Source: Thermohalobaculum sp039030915 (GTDB lineage: Bacteria; Pseudomonadota; Alphaproteobacteria; Rhodobacterales; Rhodobacteraceae). Taken from it: a stretch of 22,749 bases of DNA. A program made the translations under genes and the position numbers. Shown piece after piece: positions 7,687 to 15,314 of this stretch. How positions within the stretch are numbered: the first letter of the stretch is position 1; each line of letters opens with the position of its first letter. The stretch covers positions 1 to 22,749 of the forward strand of contig JBCCDG010000065.1 of NCBI GenBank assembly GCA_039030915.1, in the 5' to 3' direction. A model generated the notes under the pieces. It was not told where the DNA came from, ran no database searches, and worked only from the letters and a program-made list of their open reading frames with translations.

Positions 7687-7715
7687 AGCGTAAACAAATC
7701 ATGAACAAATAGCAA
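7687..7715 (-). promoter_or_regulatory. uvrA promoter with embedded LexA (SOS) box
   Basis: On the minus strand, TTGCTA (7715-7710) and TACGCT (7692-7687) are separated by exactly 17 bases. Within the spacer and touching the -10 is GTTCATGATTTGTTT (7706-7692), which is GTTC-N7-GTTT, one base from the alphaproteobacterial LexA consensus GTTC-N7-GTTC. uvrA is a classical SOS gene in this class, including in Rhodobacter. The placement between -35 and -10 is what a repressor site needs. The -10 match is poor, so the exact transcription start is uncertain. Confidence 0.7.
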
Positions 7716-7753
7716 TGTGGCTCAAGGTTGGCGGGGGACGCCTTGTCCGATCG

Positions 7754-8827
7754 TCAGGCAGCGCCGCGGAGCGCCTTGCCGGGATGTGCCTCGGCCGCCG
7801 TGGCGGGGATGGCGTCGGCGGCCAGCAGAAGGAGGCGGCGCTCCGCCTCCCGCGCGATATCGGGTGCTGGGTCGGTCGTCGGATAGGCGCCGAGATCGTG
7901 GGCGAAGGGCGCAGCACCGCCCAGCCAGCGCGCCGAGAGCGCAGCGTTGGAGACGGCGAAGCGACCGAGAAACGCCTCCGCCGTGTCGCGACAGACGGAG
8001 GCGCGCCGATCCGCCGGAAACGTTGCGAGTCCTTCCTCGAGGCGGATACGCCCGGGGGCGCCCGGCATGATCCCCGCGCCGTTCGCCCGGTTCAGGATCT
8101 CGAGGCTCGGCGTGTCGGGGCTGGCGTTGAGCCGCGGGACGGGCTCGAACCCCGATGCGTCGATCCCTGCCTCGCGATAGAAGAGCCCGACGCTGTCCTC
8201 GCCCTCGAGCGCGCTGCCGGGCCCCACGGGTGTGGGCCGGATCGCCGCGGCGCCGAAAACTTCGGACCATGCCGACAGCAGGGCCGCATAGTCGTAGAAG
8301 CGCCGGTCGCCTCCGTCCTCGAGCGTCGGAAGTCCCGCCGGCACCACATGCCCGGTGCGTATGAGCTGTGCCCTGCGGCGAAGCGCCAGCACGTCCTGGC
8401 GCAGCAGGAAGACGATCACGACGACGCGGGCGAATGCAGGTGTGAGCAGCGCCCCCATCGTCCGGACCGACGCCGGCGGCAGGCGCTGCAGGTCCTCGCT
8501 CGACAGCACGACCGCGCGGTTCGACGCGGCGAGCGTGCTCAGCCGCTCCGCCACGGCAGCTCGGTGCGCCGCATGCGCCTCGGCATCCCCCGCGAACCCG
8601 TTCCCGACCATCGCCGCATCGTCGCTTTGCGCAGGCAGCGCGGCCGCGGCCAGAAGCTTGTGGTTGCGATGGCCCAAGAAGCCCGGCCAGGCGACGCCCT
8701 GCGCCGCCAGCCGTTGCCGATTGGCGTGGAGCGATTCCTGGATCGAGGTGGTCCCCGTCTTCTCCGCGCCGATATGGAGGATGCAGAGCGGCCCGTCCGC
8801 CCCAGCATCCCAGCCTTTTCGCGACAT
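7754..8827 (-). CDS. P-loop sulfotransferase-like protein
   Basis: About 357 aa. Near the N-terminus LCILHIGAEKTGTTSIQESLHANR (motif EKTGTTSIQ at residues 22-30) matches the 5'-phosphosulfate-binding loop of PAPS-dependent sulfotransferases. ASNRAVVLSSEDLQRL and FARVVVIVFLLRQDVLALRRRAQL correspond to the core strands and the Arg of the 3'-phosphate-binding region (usually R...S). The usual Ser there is not obvious, so catalytic activity is uncertain. The C-terminal half has little recognisable content. Alphaproteobacteria carry many such HIGxEKTGTT proteins, often tied to surface glycan or lipid modification, but no acceptor can be inferred here. ATG at 8827 has GGAGGG upstream; ATG at 8854 is in frame but lacks one. 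It sits between uvrA and ssb as a likely accessory gene with its own transcript. Confidence 0.75.
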   Translation of the reverse strand: MSRKGWDAGADGPLCILHIGAEKTGTTSIQESLHANRQRLAAQGVAWPGFLGHRNHKLLAAAALPAQSDDAAMVGNGFAGDAEAHAAHRAAVAERLSTLAASNRAVVLSSEDLQRLPPASVRTMGALLTPAFARVVVIVFLLRQDVLALRRRAQLIRTGHVVPAGLPTLEDGGDRRFYDYAALLSAWSEVFGAAAIRPTPVGPGSALEGEDSVGLFYREAGIDASGFEPVPRLNASPDTPSLEILNRANGAGIMPGAPGRIRLEEGLATFPADRRASVCRDTAEAFLGRFAVSNAALSARWLGGAAPFAHDLGAYPTTDPAPDIAREAERRLLLLAADAIPATAAEAHPGKALRGAA

Positions 8828-8920
8828 CGCCGCCCTCCGCGCCCACTCCGCCATCGGTTTTCGTGGATTGCGGTTAGGAAAAGATGGAAGCTCGGCCCGA
8901 CGCAGGAGGAGGGGCAGGCT

Positions 8921-9208
8921 ATGCTAAGCGGGCTCGGCAGGCATGGGGTCGCCGTAACCTACGGCTTGGCGGGGCTGTTGGGCGGCGTCGTCGCAGTGCT
9001 GATAGGCCCGGTCCTGGGGCTCGACGACGGGCCCGATGCCTGGCTCACACCGCTCCTCTCCGGCGGGATCGGCTACGGTTACGGCTGGTACACCTCGCGG
9101 CCTCCGCAGGCGGTGGGCGATGAAGCGGACGCGGGTCTCGGCGAAGGGGCGGAAGATCCATCTGCGGACGCCGTGAACGGCGCCGGCGAGGACCGTCGCG
9201 AGCAATGA
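8921..9208 (+). CDS. Small membrane protein with two predicted TM segments
   Basis: A 95-aa ORF with a strong ribosome binding site (AGGAGGAGGGG) before the ATG. It begins MLSGLGRHGVAVTYGLAGLL and has a Gly/Val-rich hydrophobic segment (residues about 11-33), a short Asp-rich loop (GLDDGPDAW), a second hydrophobic Gly/Tyr segment (LTPLLSGGIGYGYGWYTS), and an acidic tail rich in Ala, Gly, Asp and Glu. This suggests an inner-membrane hairpin protein. No family was recognised. It is divergent from the sulfotransferase-like gene and 71 bases before ssb, from which it is separated by a candidate ssb promoter. The much longer upstream extension of the frame is antisense to the sulfotransferase gene and not coding. 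Confidence 0.7.
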   Translation: MLSGLGRHGVAVTYGLAGLLGGVVAVLIGPVLGLDDGPDAWLTPLLSGGIGYGYGWYTSRPPQAVGDEADAGLGEGAEDPSADAVNGAGEDRREQ

Positions 9209-9218
9209 CGCTACACAA

Positions 9219-9246
9219 TTGCGCCGGCCGCGCGCATCGCTAGAGT
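9219..9246 (+). promoter_or_regulatory. Candidate ssb promoter
   Basis: TTGCGC (9219-9224) and TAGAGT (9241-9246) are spaced by 16 bases, about 33 bases before the ssb ATG. This is a moderate match to a housekeeping-sigma promoter. No GTTC-N7-GTTC pair is present here, so SOS control of ssb is not supported. Confidence 0.4.
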
Positions 9247-9279
9247 GGCGCGTCCATTCTGTTCGGGGAGAGAGGCGGC

Positions 9280-9810
9280 ATGGCCGGCAGCGTCAACAAG
9301 GTAATCCTCATCGGCAATCTCGGCGCCGATCCAGAGGTGCGGAGCTTCCAGAACGGCGGCCAAGTCTGCAATCTGCGCATCGCCACCTCCGAGACCTGGC
9401 GGGACAAGCAGTCGGGCGATCGCCGTGAGAAGACCGAGTGGCACAGCGTCGCCATCTTCTCCGAGCCGCTGGTGCGCGTGGCGCAGCAGTACCTCAAGAA
9501 GGGCTCGAAGGTGTATATCGAGGGCCAGCTCGAGACCCGGAAATGGCAGGACCAGTCGGGCCAGGACCGCTACTCGACCGAGGTGGTACTGCGCCCCTAC
9601 CGCTCTGAGCTGACGATGCTCGATAGCCGCAGCAGCGAGGGCGGCGGCTTCGGTGGCGGTGGCGGTGGCGGCGGTGACTTCGGCGGAAGCCGCGGTGGCC
9701 AAGGCGGTGGTGGCCAGGGCAGCGGCGGCGGCCCGTCCGGCGGTGGCGGCGGTCAGGGCGGCGGCCGAGGCGGCTTCGGCAGCGATCTGGACGACGAGAT
9801 CCCGTTCTGA
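9280..9810 (+). CDS. ssb: Single-stranded DNA-binding protein
   Basis: SSB coats single-stranded DNA in replication, repair and recombination and recruits partner proteins through its tail. The 176-aa protein opens MAGSVNKVILIGNLGADPEVR, the standard N-terminus of the OB fold, which runs to about residue 112 (KVYIEGQLETRKWQDQSGQD and VVLRPYRSELTML are typical). A Gly-rich linker with Gly/Gln/Ser repeats covers about residues 119-166, and the end DLDDEIPF is the acidic partner-binding tip. GGGGAGAGAGG precedes the ATG. The stop codon overlaps the start of the following DUF3144 gene by one base (TGATG), so the two are probably translationally coupled. Confidence 0.98.
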   Translation: MAGSVNKVILIGNLGADPEVRSFQNGGQVCNLRIATSETWRDKQSGDRREKTEWHSVAIFSEPLVRVAQQYLKKGSKVYIEGQLETRKWQDQSGQDRYSTEVVLRPYRSELTMLDSRSSEGGGFGGGGGGGGDFGGSRGGQGGGGQGSGGGPSGGGGGQGGGRGGFGSDLDDEIPF

Positions 9811-10103
9811 TGGCCGAGGATCCGTTCAAGAAGGGCGTCGAGATGACCGCCGACGAAAGCGCGGCGTTCTTCGCGATGGCCGACAAGTTCCTGGCTGTCG
9901 CCAACAACGGCGTCGAGGAGGACAAGCCCTCCCGCGTCTCCGCTGCGTTCATGTTCGCCTGCGCCCGTTTCAACGCCTTCACGGCGCAGACCCAGGGTTT
10001 GCCGGCCGGCGAAGTGGACGAGGAGACGGTTGAGTACTTCACCCGCGAATACGAGAAGATGCTCCGCGAGAACCTCGCCCAACACCTCGTCTCCAAGAGC
10101 TGA
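9810..10103 (+). CDS. DUF3144-like protein
   Basis: A 97-aa acidic protein. The central part FFAMADKFLAVANNGVEEDKPSRVSAAFMFACARFNAFTAQTQG resembles the DUF3144 family, small soluble proteins whose hallmark is an F(I)xLAN segment followed by VSAAxxxAxARFNAF. The C-terminal half is a charged helix (VDEETVEYFTREYEKMLRENLAQHLVSK). No function is established for the family. The start overlaps the ssb stop by one base, which argues for co-expression with ssb; that is suggestive of, but does not show, a role near DNA. The family call is from memory of its pattern. Confidence 0.75.
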   Translation: MAEDPFKKGVEMTADESAAFFAMADKFLAVANNGVEEDKPSRVSAAFMFACARFNAFTAQTQGLPAGEVDEETVEYFTREYEKMLRENLAQHLVSKS

Positions 10104-10109
10104 CGGCTG

Positions 10110-10152
10110 GCGCGGAGCCATAGGCCGCTTCGGCCCTTTCTGGTGTCCGCGC
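10110..10152 (+). terminator. Candidate terminator after ssb-DUF3144
   Basis: Nested inverted repeats follow the DUF3144 stop: an outer 7-bp stem (GCGCGGA / TCCGCGC), a 4-bp inner stem, and a terminal hairpin GGCCG-CTT-CGGCC (10123-10135) followed at once by CTTTCT. The structure could end the ssb transcript before the gyrA promoter. The short U stretch makes this moderate at best. Confidence 0.4.
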
Positions 10153-10184
10153 GGCCTTTGAGGCTCCAGATCTGGCGGGTGCAA

Positions 10185-10214
10185 TTGCATCCCCCACCGC
10201 ACACGGAATATACT
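10185..10214 (+). promoter_or_regulatory. gyrA promoter
   Basis: TTGCAT (10185-10190) and TATACT (10209-10214) are separated by 18 bases. This is the best sigma-70-like match in the window and stands out in an AT-richer patch of an otherwise GC-rich region. It lies 47 bases before the proposed gyrA TTG start. Confidence 0.6.
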
Positions 10215-10261
10215 CCGCACGCTTGCAGAATTGATGCGCGCCGCGCGCCAGGAGCCCCCTT

Positions 10262-13048
10262 TTGAGCGATAGTGACGAGACGCCCCGGCCCGAAGACGCG
10301 CTGACCGATGCCGGGGGCGGCGGGGATGATGGCGGCGACGACGGGAGCGGCACCAGTGGCCCGATGATGCCGCATGACGGCCCGACCATCACGGTCGAGG
10401 ACGAGATGAAGCGCAGCTACATCGAATACGCCATGAGCGTGATCGTGAGCCGCGCCCTGCCCGACCTCCGAGACGGTTTGAAGCCCGTGCACCGTCGGAT
10501 CCTCTACGCCATGCACGAGGCCGGGAACACGCATGACAAGGCCTATCGGAAGGCCGCGCGCACCGTCGGCGACGTGATCGGTAAATACCACCCGCATGGC
10601 GACAGCGCGGTCTACGAGGCGCTGGTGCGCATGGCGCAGGATTTCTCGATGCGCCTGCCCTTGCTGGACGGCCAGGGCAATTTTGGCTCGATGGACGGCG
10701 ATAAGCCGGCGGCGATGCGATACACCGAAGTCCGCATGGAGAAGGTTGCGACCGCGCTCCTCGAGGATATCGACCGCGACACTGTCGACTTCGTGCCCAA
10801 TTACGACGGGCAGGACATGGAGCCCGTGGTGCTCCCCGCGCGGTTCCCCAACCTCCTCGTCAACGGTGCGGGCGGCATCGCCGTCGGCATGGCGACCAAC
10901 ATCCCGCCCCACAATCCGGGCGAGGTGATCGATGCGACGCTGGCGCTGATCGACGAGCCGGAGACGGATCTCGAGACGCTGATGGAGCTGATCCCCGCGC
11001 CGGATTTCCCCACTGGCGGTATCATTCTAGGCCGGTCTGGCACGCTCAAGGCATACATGACCGGGCGGGGCAGCGTCATCCTGCGGGCGCGGGTCGACGA
11101 GAAGGAAGTCGAAGCTGCGGGCCGCCCCCGCATCGTTGTCACGGAGATCCCGTATCAGGTGAACAAATCGATGCTGGTCGAGCGCATCGCCGAGCTCGCC
11201 AAGGAGAAGCGCGTCGAGGGGTTGGCCCACATTCAGGACGAGAGCGACCGCTTCGGCGTGCGTATCGTCATCGACCTCAAGCGCGATGCGACGCGGGATG
11301 TGGTGCTCAACCAGCTCTACCGGTTCACCTCGCTGCAGACGACCTTCGGCTGCAACATGCTTGCGCTCAACGGCGGCAAGCCGGAGCAGTTCGACCTCAT
11401 TACCTTCCTCAAGGCGTTCATCGCCTTCCGCGAGGAGGTGATCGCCCGGCGCACCGCCCACTTGCTGATGAAGGCGCGGGAGCGGGCGCATCTCCTGTCC
11501 GGCCTCGCGGTAGCCGTTTCGAATGTGGACGAGGTGGTGGCGACCATCCGTTCCTCGCCGGACCCCGCGACCGCACGGGAGCGGCTGAAGGACCGGCGCT
11601 GGCCGGCGGAGGATATCGCCGAGTACATCCGGCTGGTGGACGACCCGAACCATACGCTGAACGAAGACGGGACCTACAACCTCTCGGACGCGCAGGCCCG
11701 GGCGATCCTCGACCTCCGTCTCCAGCGCCTCACGGCCATGGGCGTCAAGGAGATCGGCGACGAGCTGGCCGAGCTGGCCGACAAGATCACCGACTATCTC
11801 GACATTCTGCGCTCGCGCGAGCGGATCATGCAGATCATCCGCGACGAGCTGACGGCGGTGCGCGAGCAGTTCGCCACGCCCCGGCGCACGGAAATCGTGG
11901 AGTGGGAGGGCGACCTCGAGGACGAGGACCTCATCGAGCGCGAGGACATGGTCGTCACCATCACGCATGGCGGCTACATCAAGCGCACGCCCTTGTCCGA
12001 GTTCCGCTCCCAGGCGCGTGGCGGCAAGGGCCTCGCGGGCATGGCGATGAAGGACGACGACTTCGTCTCCAGGCTCTTCGTTGCCAACACGCATACCCCG
12101 CTCCTGATCTTCACGACGAGCGGCATTGTCTACAAGCTCAAGACATGGCGCCTGCCGCTCGGTGGACGGAACGCACGGGGCAAGGCGCTGGTCAACATCC
12201 TGCCCATCGAGCAGGGCGTCGGCATCGCCGCCATCATGCCCGTGGACCGGCCCGACGAGGAGTGGGACGATTTGCAGATCTTCTTCGCCACCTCCGAGGG
12301 TGACGTGCGCCGCAACCAGCTCGGCGATTTCACCAACGTCAAGGCGAACGGCAAGATCGCGATGAAGCTGCCCGAGGGCGTGCGCATGGTCGGCGCCCAG
12401 ATCTGCGACGAGAGCTTCGACTGCCTGCTCGTCACCTCCAACGGCCGGGCGATCCGCTTCCCCGTGACCGATGTTCGCATCTTCAAGGGGCGGGACTCGA
12501 CCGGCGTCCGCGGTGTCAGGCTGGCCGCGGGGGCGGAGGTGGTGAGCATGGCCGTCATCCGCCATTTCGAGGCGACGGCGGAGGAACGGGTGGCTTACCT
12601 CAAGCGCCGCCGTGCCGTGGCGGGCGAGGGCGGAGAGGAGGCGGAGGCCGAGGCGGCCGAGGCCGAGGAGGGGGCGGTCGCCGATATCGCGTTGCCGGAG
12701 GGTCGCTATGTGGAGATGTCCGCCGCCGAGGACCTTATCCTCACCATCACCGAACGCGGGCTCGGCAAGCTCTCCTCCTCCCATGACTACCCGGTGCGCG
12801 GCCGCGGCGGGCAGGGCGTGGCCGCAATCGACCGCGTGATGCGCGGCGGGCCGCTGGTGGCGAGCTTCCCCATCGCGACGGATGACCAGATCATGCTGGT
12901 GACGGACAAGGGACAGTCGATCCGCTGCCCCGTGAGCGGCATCTCCTTCCGCTCCCGCTCCGCCGGCGGCGTGAAGGTCTTCAACACCGGTGCCGACGAA
13001 AAGGTCGTGAGCGTCGCGCTCATTGCCGACCAGGGCGAGGAGGAGTAA
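10262..13048 (+). CDS. gyrA: DNA gyrase subunit A
   Basis: GyrA cuts and rejoins DNA in the A2B2 gyrase complex that introduces negative supercoils. The 928-aa protein has the standard core beginning TITVEDEMKRSYIEYAMSVIVSRALPD (from residue 42), the catalytic Tyr at 154 (AAMRYTEVRM), and the GyrA box as SQARGGKG, which separates it from ParC. In the quinolone region (HPHGDSAVYEALVRMAQ) the positions equal to E. coli Ser83 and Asp87 are Ser115 and Glu119, i.e. the susceptible-type residue pattern. An acidic Glu/Ala stretch near residues 787-805 interrupts the C-terminal beta-pinwheel. The start is TTG at 10262 with AGGAG seven bases upstream. It gives a 41-residue Asp/Gly-rich leader before the conserved core, longer than in E. 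coli. The ATG pair at codons 35-36 is a less likely start. Confidence 0.98.
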   Translation: MSDSDETPRPEDALTDAGGGGDDGGDDGSGTSGPMMPHDGPTITVEDEMKRSYIEYAMSVIVSRALPDLRDGLKPVHRRILYAMHEAGNTHDKAYRKAARTVGDVIGKYHPHGDSAVYEALVRMAQDFSMRLPLLDGQGNFGSMDGDKPAAMRYTEVRMEKVATALLEDIDRDTVDFVPNYDGQDMEPVVLPARFPNLLVNGAGGIAVGMATNIPPHNPGEVIDATLALIDEPETDLETLMELIPAPDFPTGGIILGRSGTLKAYMTGRGSVILRARVDEKEVEAAGRPRIVVTEIPYQVNKSMLVERIAELAKEKRVEGLAHIQDESDRFGVRIVIDLKRDATRDVVLNQLYRFTSLQTTFGCNMLALNGGKPEQFDLITFLKAFIAFREEVIARRTAHLLMKARERAHLLSGLAVAVSNVDEVVATIRSSPDPATARERLKDRRWPAEDIAEYIRLVDDPNHTLNEDGTYNLSDAQARAILDLRLQRLTAMGVKEIGDELAELADKITDYLDILRSRERIMQIIRDELTAVREQFATPRRTEIVEWEGDLEDEDLIEREDMVVTITHGGYIKRTPLSEFRSQARGGKGLAGMAMKDDDFVSRLFVANTHTPLLIFTTSGIVYKLKTWRLPLGGRNARGKALVNILPIEQGVGIAAIMPVDRPDEEWDDLQIFFATSEGDVRRNQLGDFTNVKANGKIAMKLPEGVRMVGAQICDESFDCLLVTSNGRAIRFPVTDVRIFKGRDSTGVRGVRLAAGAEVVSMAVIRHFEATAEERVAYLKRRRAVAGEGGEEAEAEAAEAEEGAVADIALPEGRYVEMSAAEDLILTITERGLGKLSSSHDYPVRGRGGQGVAAIDRVMRGGPLVASFPIATDDQIMLVTDKGQSIRCPVSGISFRSRSAGGVKVFNTGADEKVVSVALIADQGEEE

Positions 13049-13408
13049 CCGCCTCGCCCGTCGGGTCCGGCGCACCGGCACCCAGCGGCTTGGCGTCGCC
13101 CCGCGAACTGAAGAAGCGGACCTCGGACAGACGACCTTCTCGCGCGTTCCGGGATGAACGCTCGCGATCTGCCAGACGGCACGCGTGGCAATCGCTTCTC
13201 CGTCCGGCCAATCCGCGGGCCATGGCGGGAGTGCCCCTCGACGACGGCGGCTGGGATGTCCAAGCTTCTGCGCTTCATAGGGGTTTGATCCTGTGGGAGC
13301 GAGCTATTGGGCCTCTCCGATTGAGGCGAGCCCCGAGATGGGCCGGACTGGCAATCCGGGGGCGCCCCTGTTCTTTGGGGCGAACCGTCCGGCTTCGCGT
13401 TCCGGTCG
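13049..13408. other. Intergenic stretch with no recognisable gene
   Basis: These 360 bases separate the gyrA stop from the convergent stop of an exported-protein gene. Short open frames on both strands have no ribosome binding site, no recognisable domain and no family resemblance. I see no tRNA cloverleaf, no insertion-sequence ends and no direct-repeat pair. Two simple hairpins are present: GCCTC/GAGGC at 13311-13327 and CGCCCC/GGGGCG at 13363-13382. Confidence 0.6.
13363..13382. terminator. Hairpin before the 3' end of the exported-protein gene
   Basis: A perfect 6-bp stem (CGCCCC / GGGGCG) with an 8-nt loop TGTTCTTT lies 27 bases beyond the minus-strand stop at 13409. It is placed where a terminator of the accD-folC operon would be expected. 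It has no U tract, so the assignment is tentative. Confidence 0.3.
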
Positions 13409-14008
13409 TTAGCCGGGCTCGCGGGCGAGCAGGATCTTGCGCAATGCCGTGCCGGAGGCGCTGCGCCTGACTTCGCGCCCGGCGAGCCGGTCAGGCGCCA
13501 CGACTGTCAGGAAGAGCTCGACCGTTTCGTCGTCGCCGGCCCGCCCGGCGCCGTAGAGCCGCGGCAGGCGATGCTGCGCACATGGCAGGGCGATCTCGAG
13601 CCGGTGGTTCTCGGAGACGCGGGAGGCGGGATCGGGGCGGGGCATCCAGGGAGGTGGATCGAAGTCCCAGACCTCGCCCCGTTCGAAGAAGAGCGGAATG
13701 GGCTCCCCCTCGCCCTCCGTCCGGATGCGCAGGCCCCAGGGGCCGACTTCGACGATGCGTGTCCGGCCCTCGCGGTCCGACGCGGGGTCCGGCTCTCCGT
13801 CATCCACCTCCACCGGCATCTCGCGCCAGCGTCCGTCGATCGCCAGCGCCACGGTGCTGCGGTAGTCGCCGGGGCGCACCGTGCAGGGATCGAAGGAAAG
13901 CCCGGCAGGGGCCGGCGCGGGGGCCTGCTCGGTTGCAGTTGCCGCTCCAGCAACGCCGATCGCAAGGCCGGCGGCGAGGATGAGATCAGGCGTTCTCGGC
14001 CAGGACAT
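13409..14008 (-). CDS. Hypothetical exported protein, last gene of the accD-folC operon
   Basis: From ATG at 14008 the 199-aa product begins MSWPRTPDLILAAGLAIGVAGAATATEQ, a signal peptide with likely cleavage around residue 23-25. An Ala/Pro linker follows and then a soluble domain: CTVRPGDYRSTVALAIDGRWREMPVEVDDGEPDP, TRIVEVGPWGLRIRTEGEGEPIPLFFERGEVWDF, and an Arg/Leu-rich end. Two Cys (in FDPCTV and LPCAQH) could form a disulfide. No family was recognised. The start overlaps the 3' end of folC by 23 bases in a different frame, which suggests co-translation with folC. A longer frame to 14095 exists but hides the signal peptide. Confidence 0.65.
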   Translation of the reverse strand: MSWPRTPDLILAAGLAIGVAGAATATEQAPAPAPAGLSFDPCTVRPGDYRSTVALAIDGRWREMPVEVDDGEPDPASDREGRTRIVEVGPWGLRIRTEGEGEPIPLFFERGEVWDFDPPPWMPRPDPASRVSENHRLEIALPCAQHRLPRLYGAGRAGDDETVELFLTVVAPDRLAGREVRRSASGTALRKILLAREPG

Positions 14009-15314
14009 GCCCAGCGAGATAGAGCGAGCCGCAGAGGAGGACATGATCGCCGGGCGCGGCATCGCGCGCCAGCGCCGCGACGGCCTCGCCGACACTCTGC
14101 GCCGGCGACGCCTTGATGCCCGCTGCCGTGAAGCGCTCGGCCAGCGTGGCCGCCGGCAGCGTGGCCGTCGCTCCGGGGATCGCGACGGTGCGCGCGCCGG
14201 TGACGAGCGGGGCGAGAGGGCGCGCGTAGTCTTCCGCGGCCTTCGTGTCGAGCATGCCGGTTACGAGATGCAGGCGCCCACCCGCGGCCACGCGGGGAGC
14301 GAAATGCGCGGCGATAGCCTCACCTGCCGCCGGGTTGTGCCCGCCGTCGAGCCAGAGCGTGACGCCCGCCGGCAGCATCGCGGTGAGCGGGCCGCGCGTC
14401 AGGCGCTGGAGCCGGGCGGGCCATTCGGCGCGGCTGAGCGCAGCGGCGGGGGCCCCGTGTCCGAGCGCGCGAAGTGCTGCGACAGCGGTGCCGGCATTGG
14501 CGTGCTGATGCGCGCCGGGCAGCGCGGGAAGCGGCAGGGAGAGGCGCCCTGCATGATCCTCGTAGACCAGGCCTTCGCCCTCCGCGCGCACCTGCCAGTC
14601 CCGACCCGCCACGCGCAAGGGCGCCCCGATCTCGGCAGCCCGCGCCTCTATCACGGCCAGCGCGGCCGGGTCCTGCGGGGCGACGATGGAGGGGACGCCG
14701 GGCTTGAGGATGCCGGCCTTTTCGAAGGCGATTTCGCCGATGGTCTCCCCAAGATACTGCTGATGGTCGAGGCTGACCGGGGTGATGACGGTGAGCGCCG
14801 GACGCTCGATCACGTTCGTGGCGTCTAGCCTGCCACCGAGCCCGACCTCGAGGAGCGTCCAGTCCGCTCCCTCCCGCGCGAAGGCGAGGAGCGCGGCGAC
14901 GGTCGTGATCTCGAAGAAGGTGATGGGCTCGCCGCCGTTCGCGGTCTCGCACTCCTCGAGAAGGGCCGCGAGCCGCGGCTCCGCGATAAGGCCGCCCGAA
15001 AGACGGATGCGTTCGTGAAAGCGCACGAGATGGGGCGAGGTGTAGGCGTGAACGCGCGCGCCCGAGCCTTCGAGACCTGCGCGCAGCATCGCGGTGACCG
15101 AACCCTTGCCGTTGGTGCCCGCGATATGGATCACGGGGGGCAGCCGACGCTCGGGATGATCGAGCCGGCCGAGGAGGCGCCAGACCCGGTCGAGCGTGAG
15201 GTCGATGATCTTCGGATGGAGCGAGAGGAGCCGCTCGAGGATCGCGTCGCTGTCTCGATCCGTTGTCGTCGTCGCTGCCGCTGCAAGCTCGGCCGGCAGG
15301 GCGGCGCCGTTCAT
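13986..15314 (-). CDS. folC: Folylpolyglutamate/dihydrofolate synthase
   Basis: FolC joins glutamate to dihydropteroate and to folates, making and retaining folate cofactors in the cytoplasm. The 442-aa protein has the Mur-ligase type P-loop HIAGTNGKGSVTAMLRAGL (residues 63-81), YTSPHLVRFHERIRLSGGLI, LLEVGLGGRLDATNVIERP, ITPVSLDHQQYLGETIGEIAFEKAGILK, and in the C-terminal domain LWLDGGHNPAAGEAIA. All are typical of FolC and the length is normal. Its ATG overlaps the accD stop in the arrangement ATGA, with AGGA just upstream, so it is translationally coupled to accD, as is common in Gammaproteobacteria and Alphaproteobacteria. A reading frame extending up to 16424 is open by chance opposite codon use in accD and is not part of the gene. 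Confidence 0.97.
   Translation of the reverse strand: MNGAALPAELAAAATTTTDRDSDAILERLLSLHPKIIDLTLDRVWRLLGRLDHPERRLPPVIHIAGTNGKGSVTAMLRAGLEGSGARVHAYTSPHLVRFHERIRLSGGLIAEPRLAALLEECETANGGEPITFFEITTVAALLAFAREGADWTLLEVGLGGRLDATNVIERPALTVITPVSLDHQQYLGETIGEIAFEKAGILKPGVPSIVAPQDPAALAVIEARAAEIGAPLRVAGRDWQVRAEGEGLVYEDHAGRLSLPLPALPGAHQHANAGTAVAALRALGHGAPAAALSRAEWPARLQRLTRGPLTAMLPAGVTLWLDGGHNPAAGEAIAAHFAPRVAAGGRLHLVTGMLDTKAAEDYARPLAPLVTGARTVAIPGATATLPAATLAERFTAAGIKASPAQSVGEAVAALARDAAPGDHVLLCGSLYLAGHVLAENA

Noticed and set aside
10730..10760. Glu at the E. coli Asp87 position of GyrA as a quinolone-resistance mutation
   Set aside because: Glu is the natural residue in many wild-type GyrA proteins and keeps the acidic charge, and the Ser83 position is Ser; no resistance claim is justified.
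11027..13081. 684-codon minus-strand frame
   Set aside because: Antisense shadow of gyrA with no recognisable motif.
13090..13470. Plus-strand 126-codon frame and overlapping minus-strand frames after gyrA
   Set aside because: No ribosome binding site, Arg-rich random-looking text, and it runs into the 3' end of the exported-protein gene. I also looked for a tRNA, att site or IS scar in this gap and saw none.
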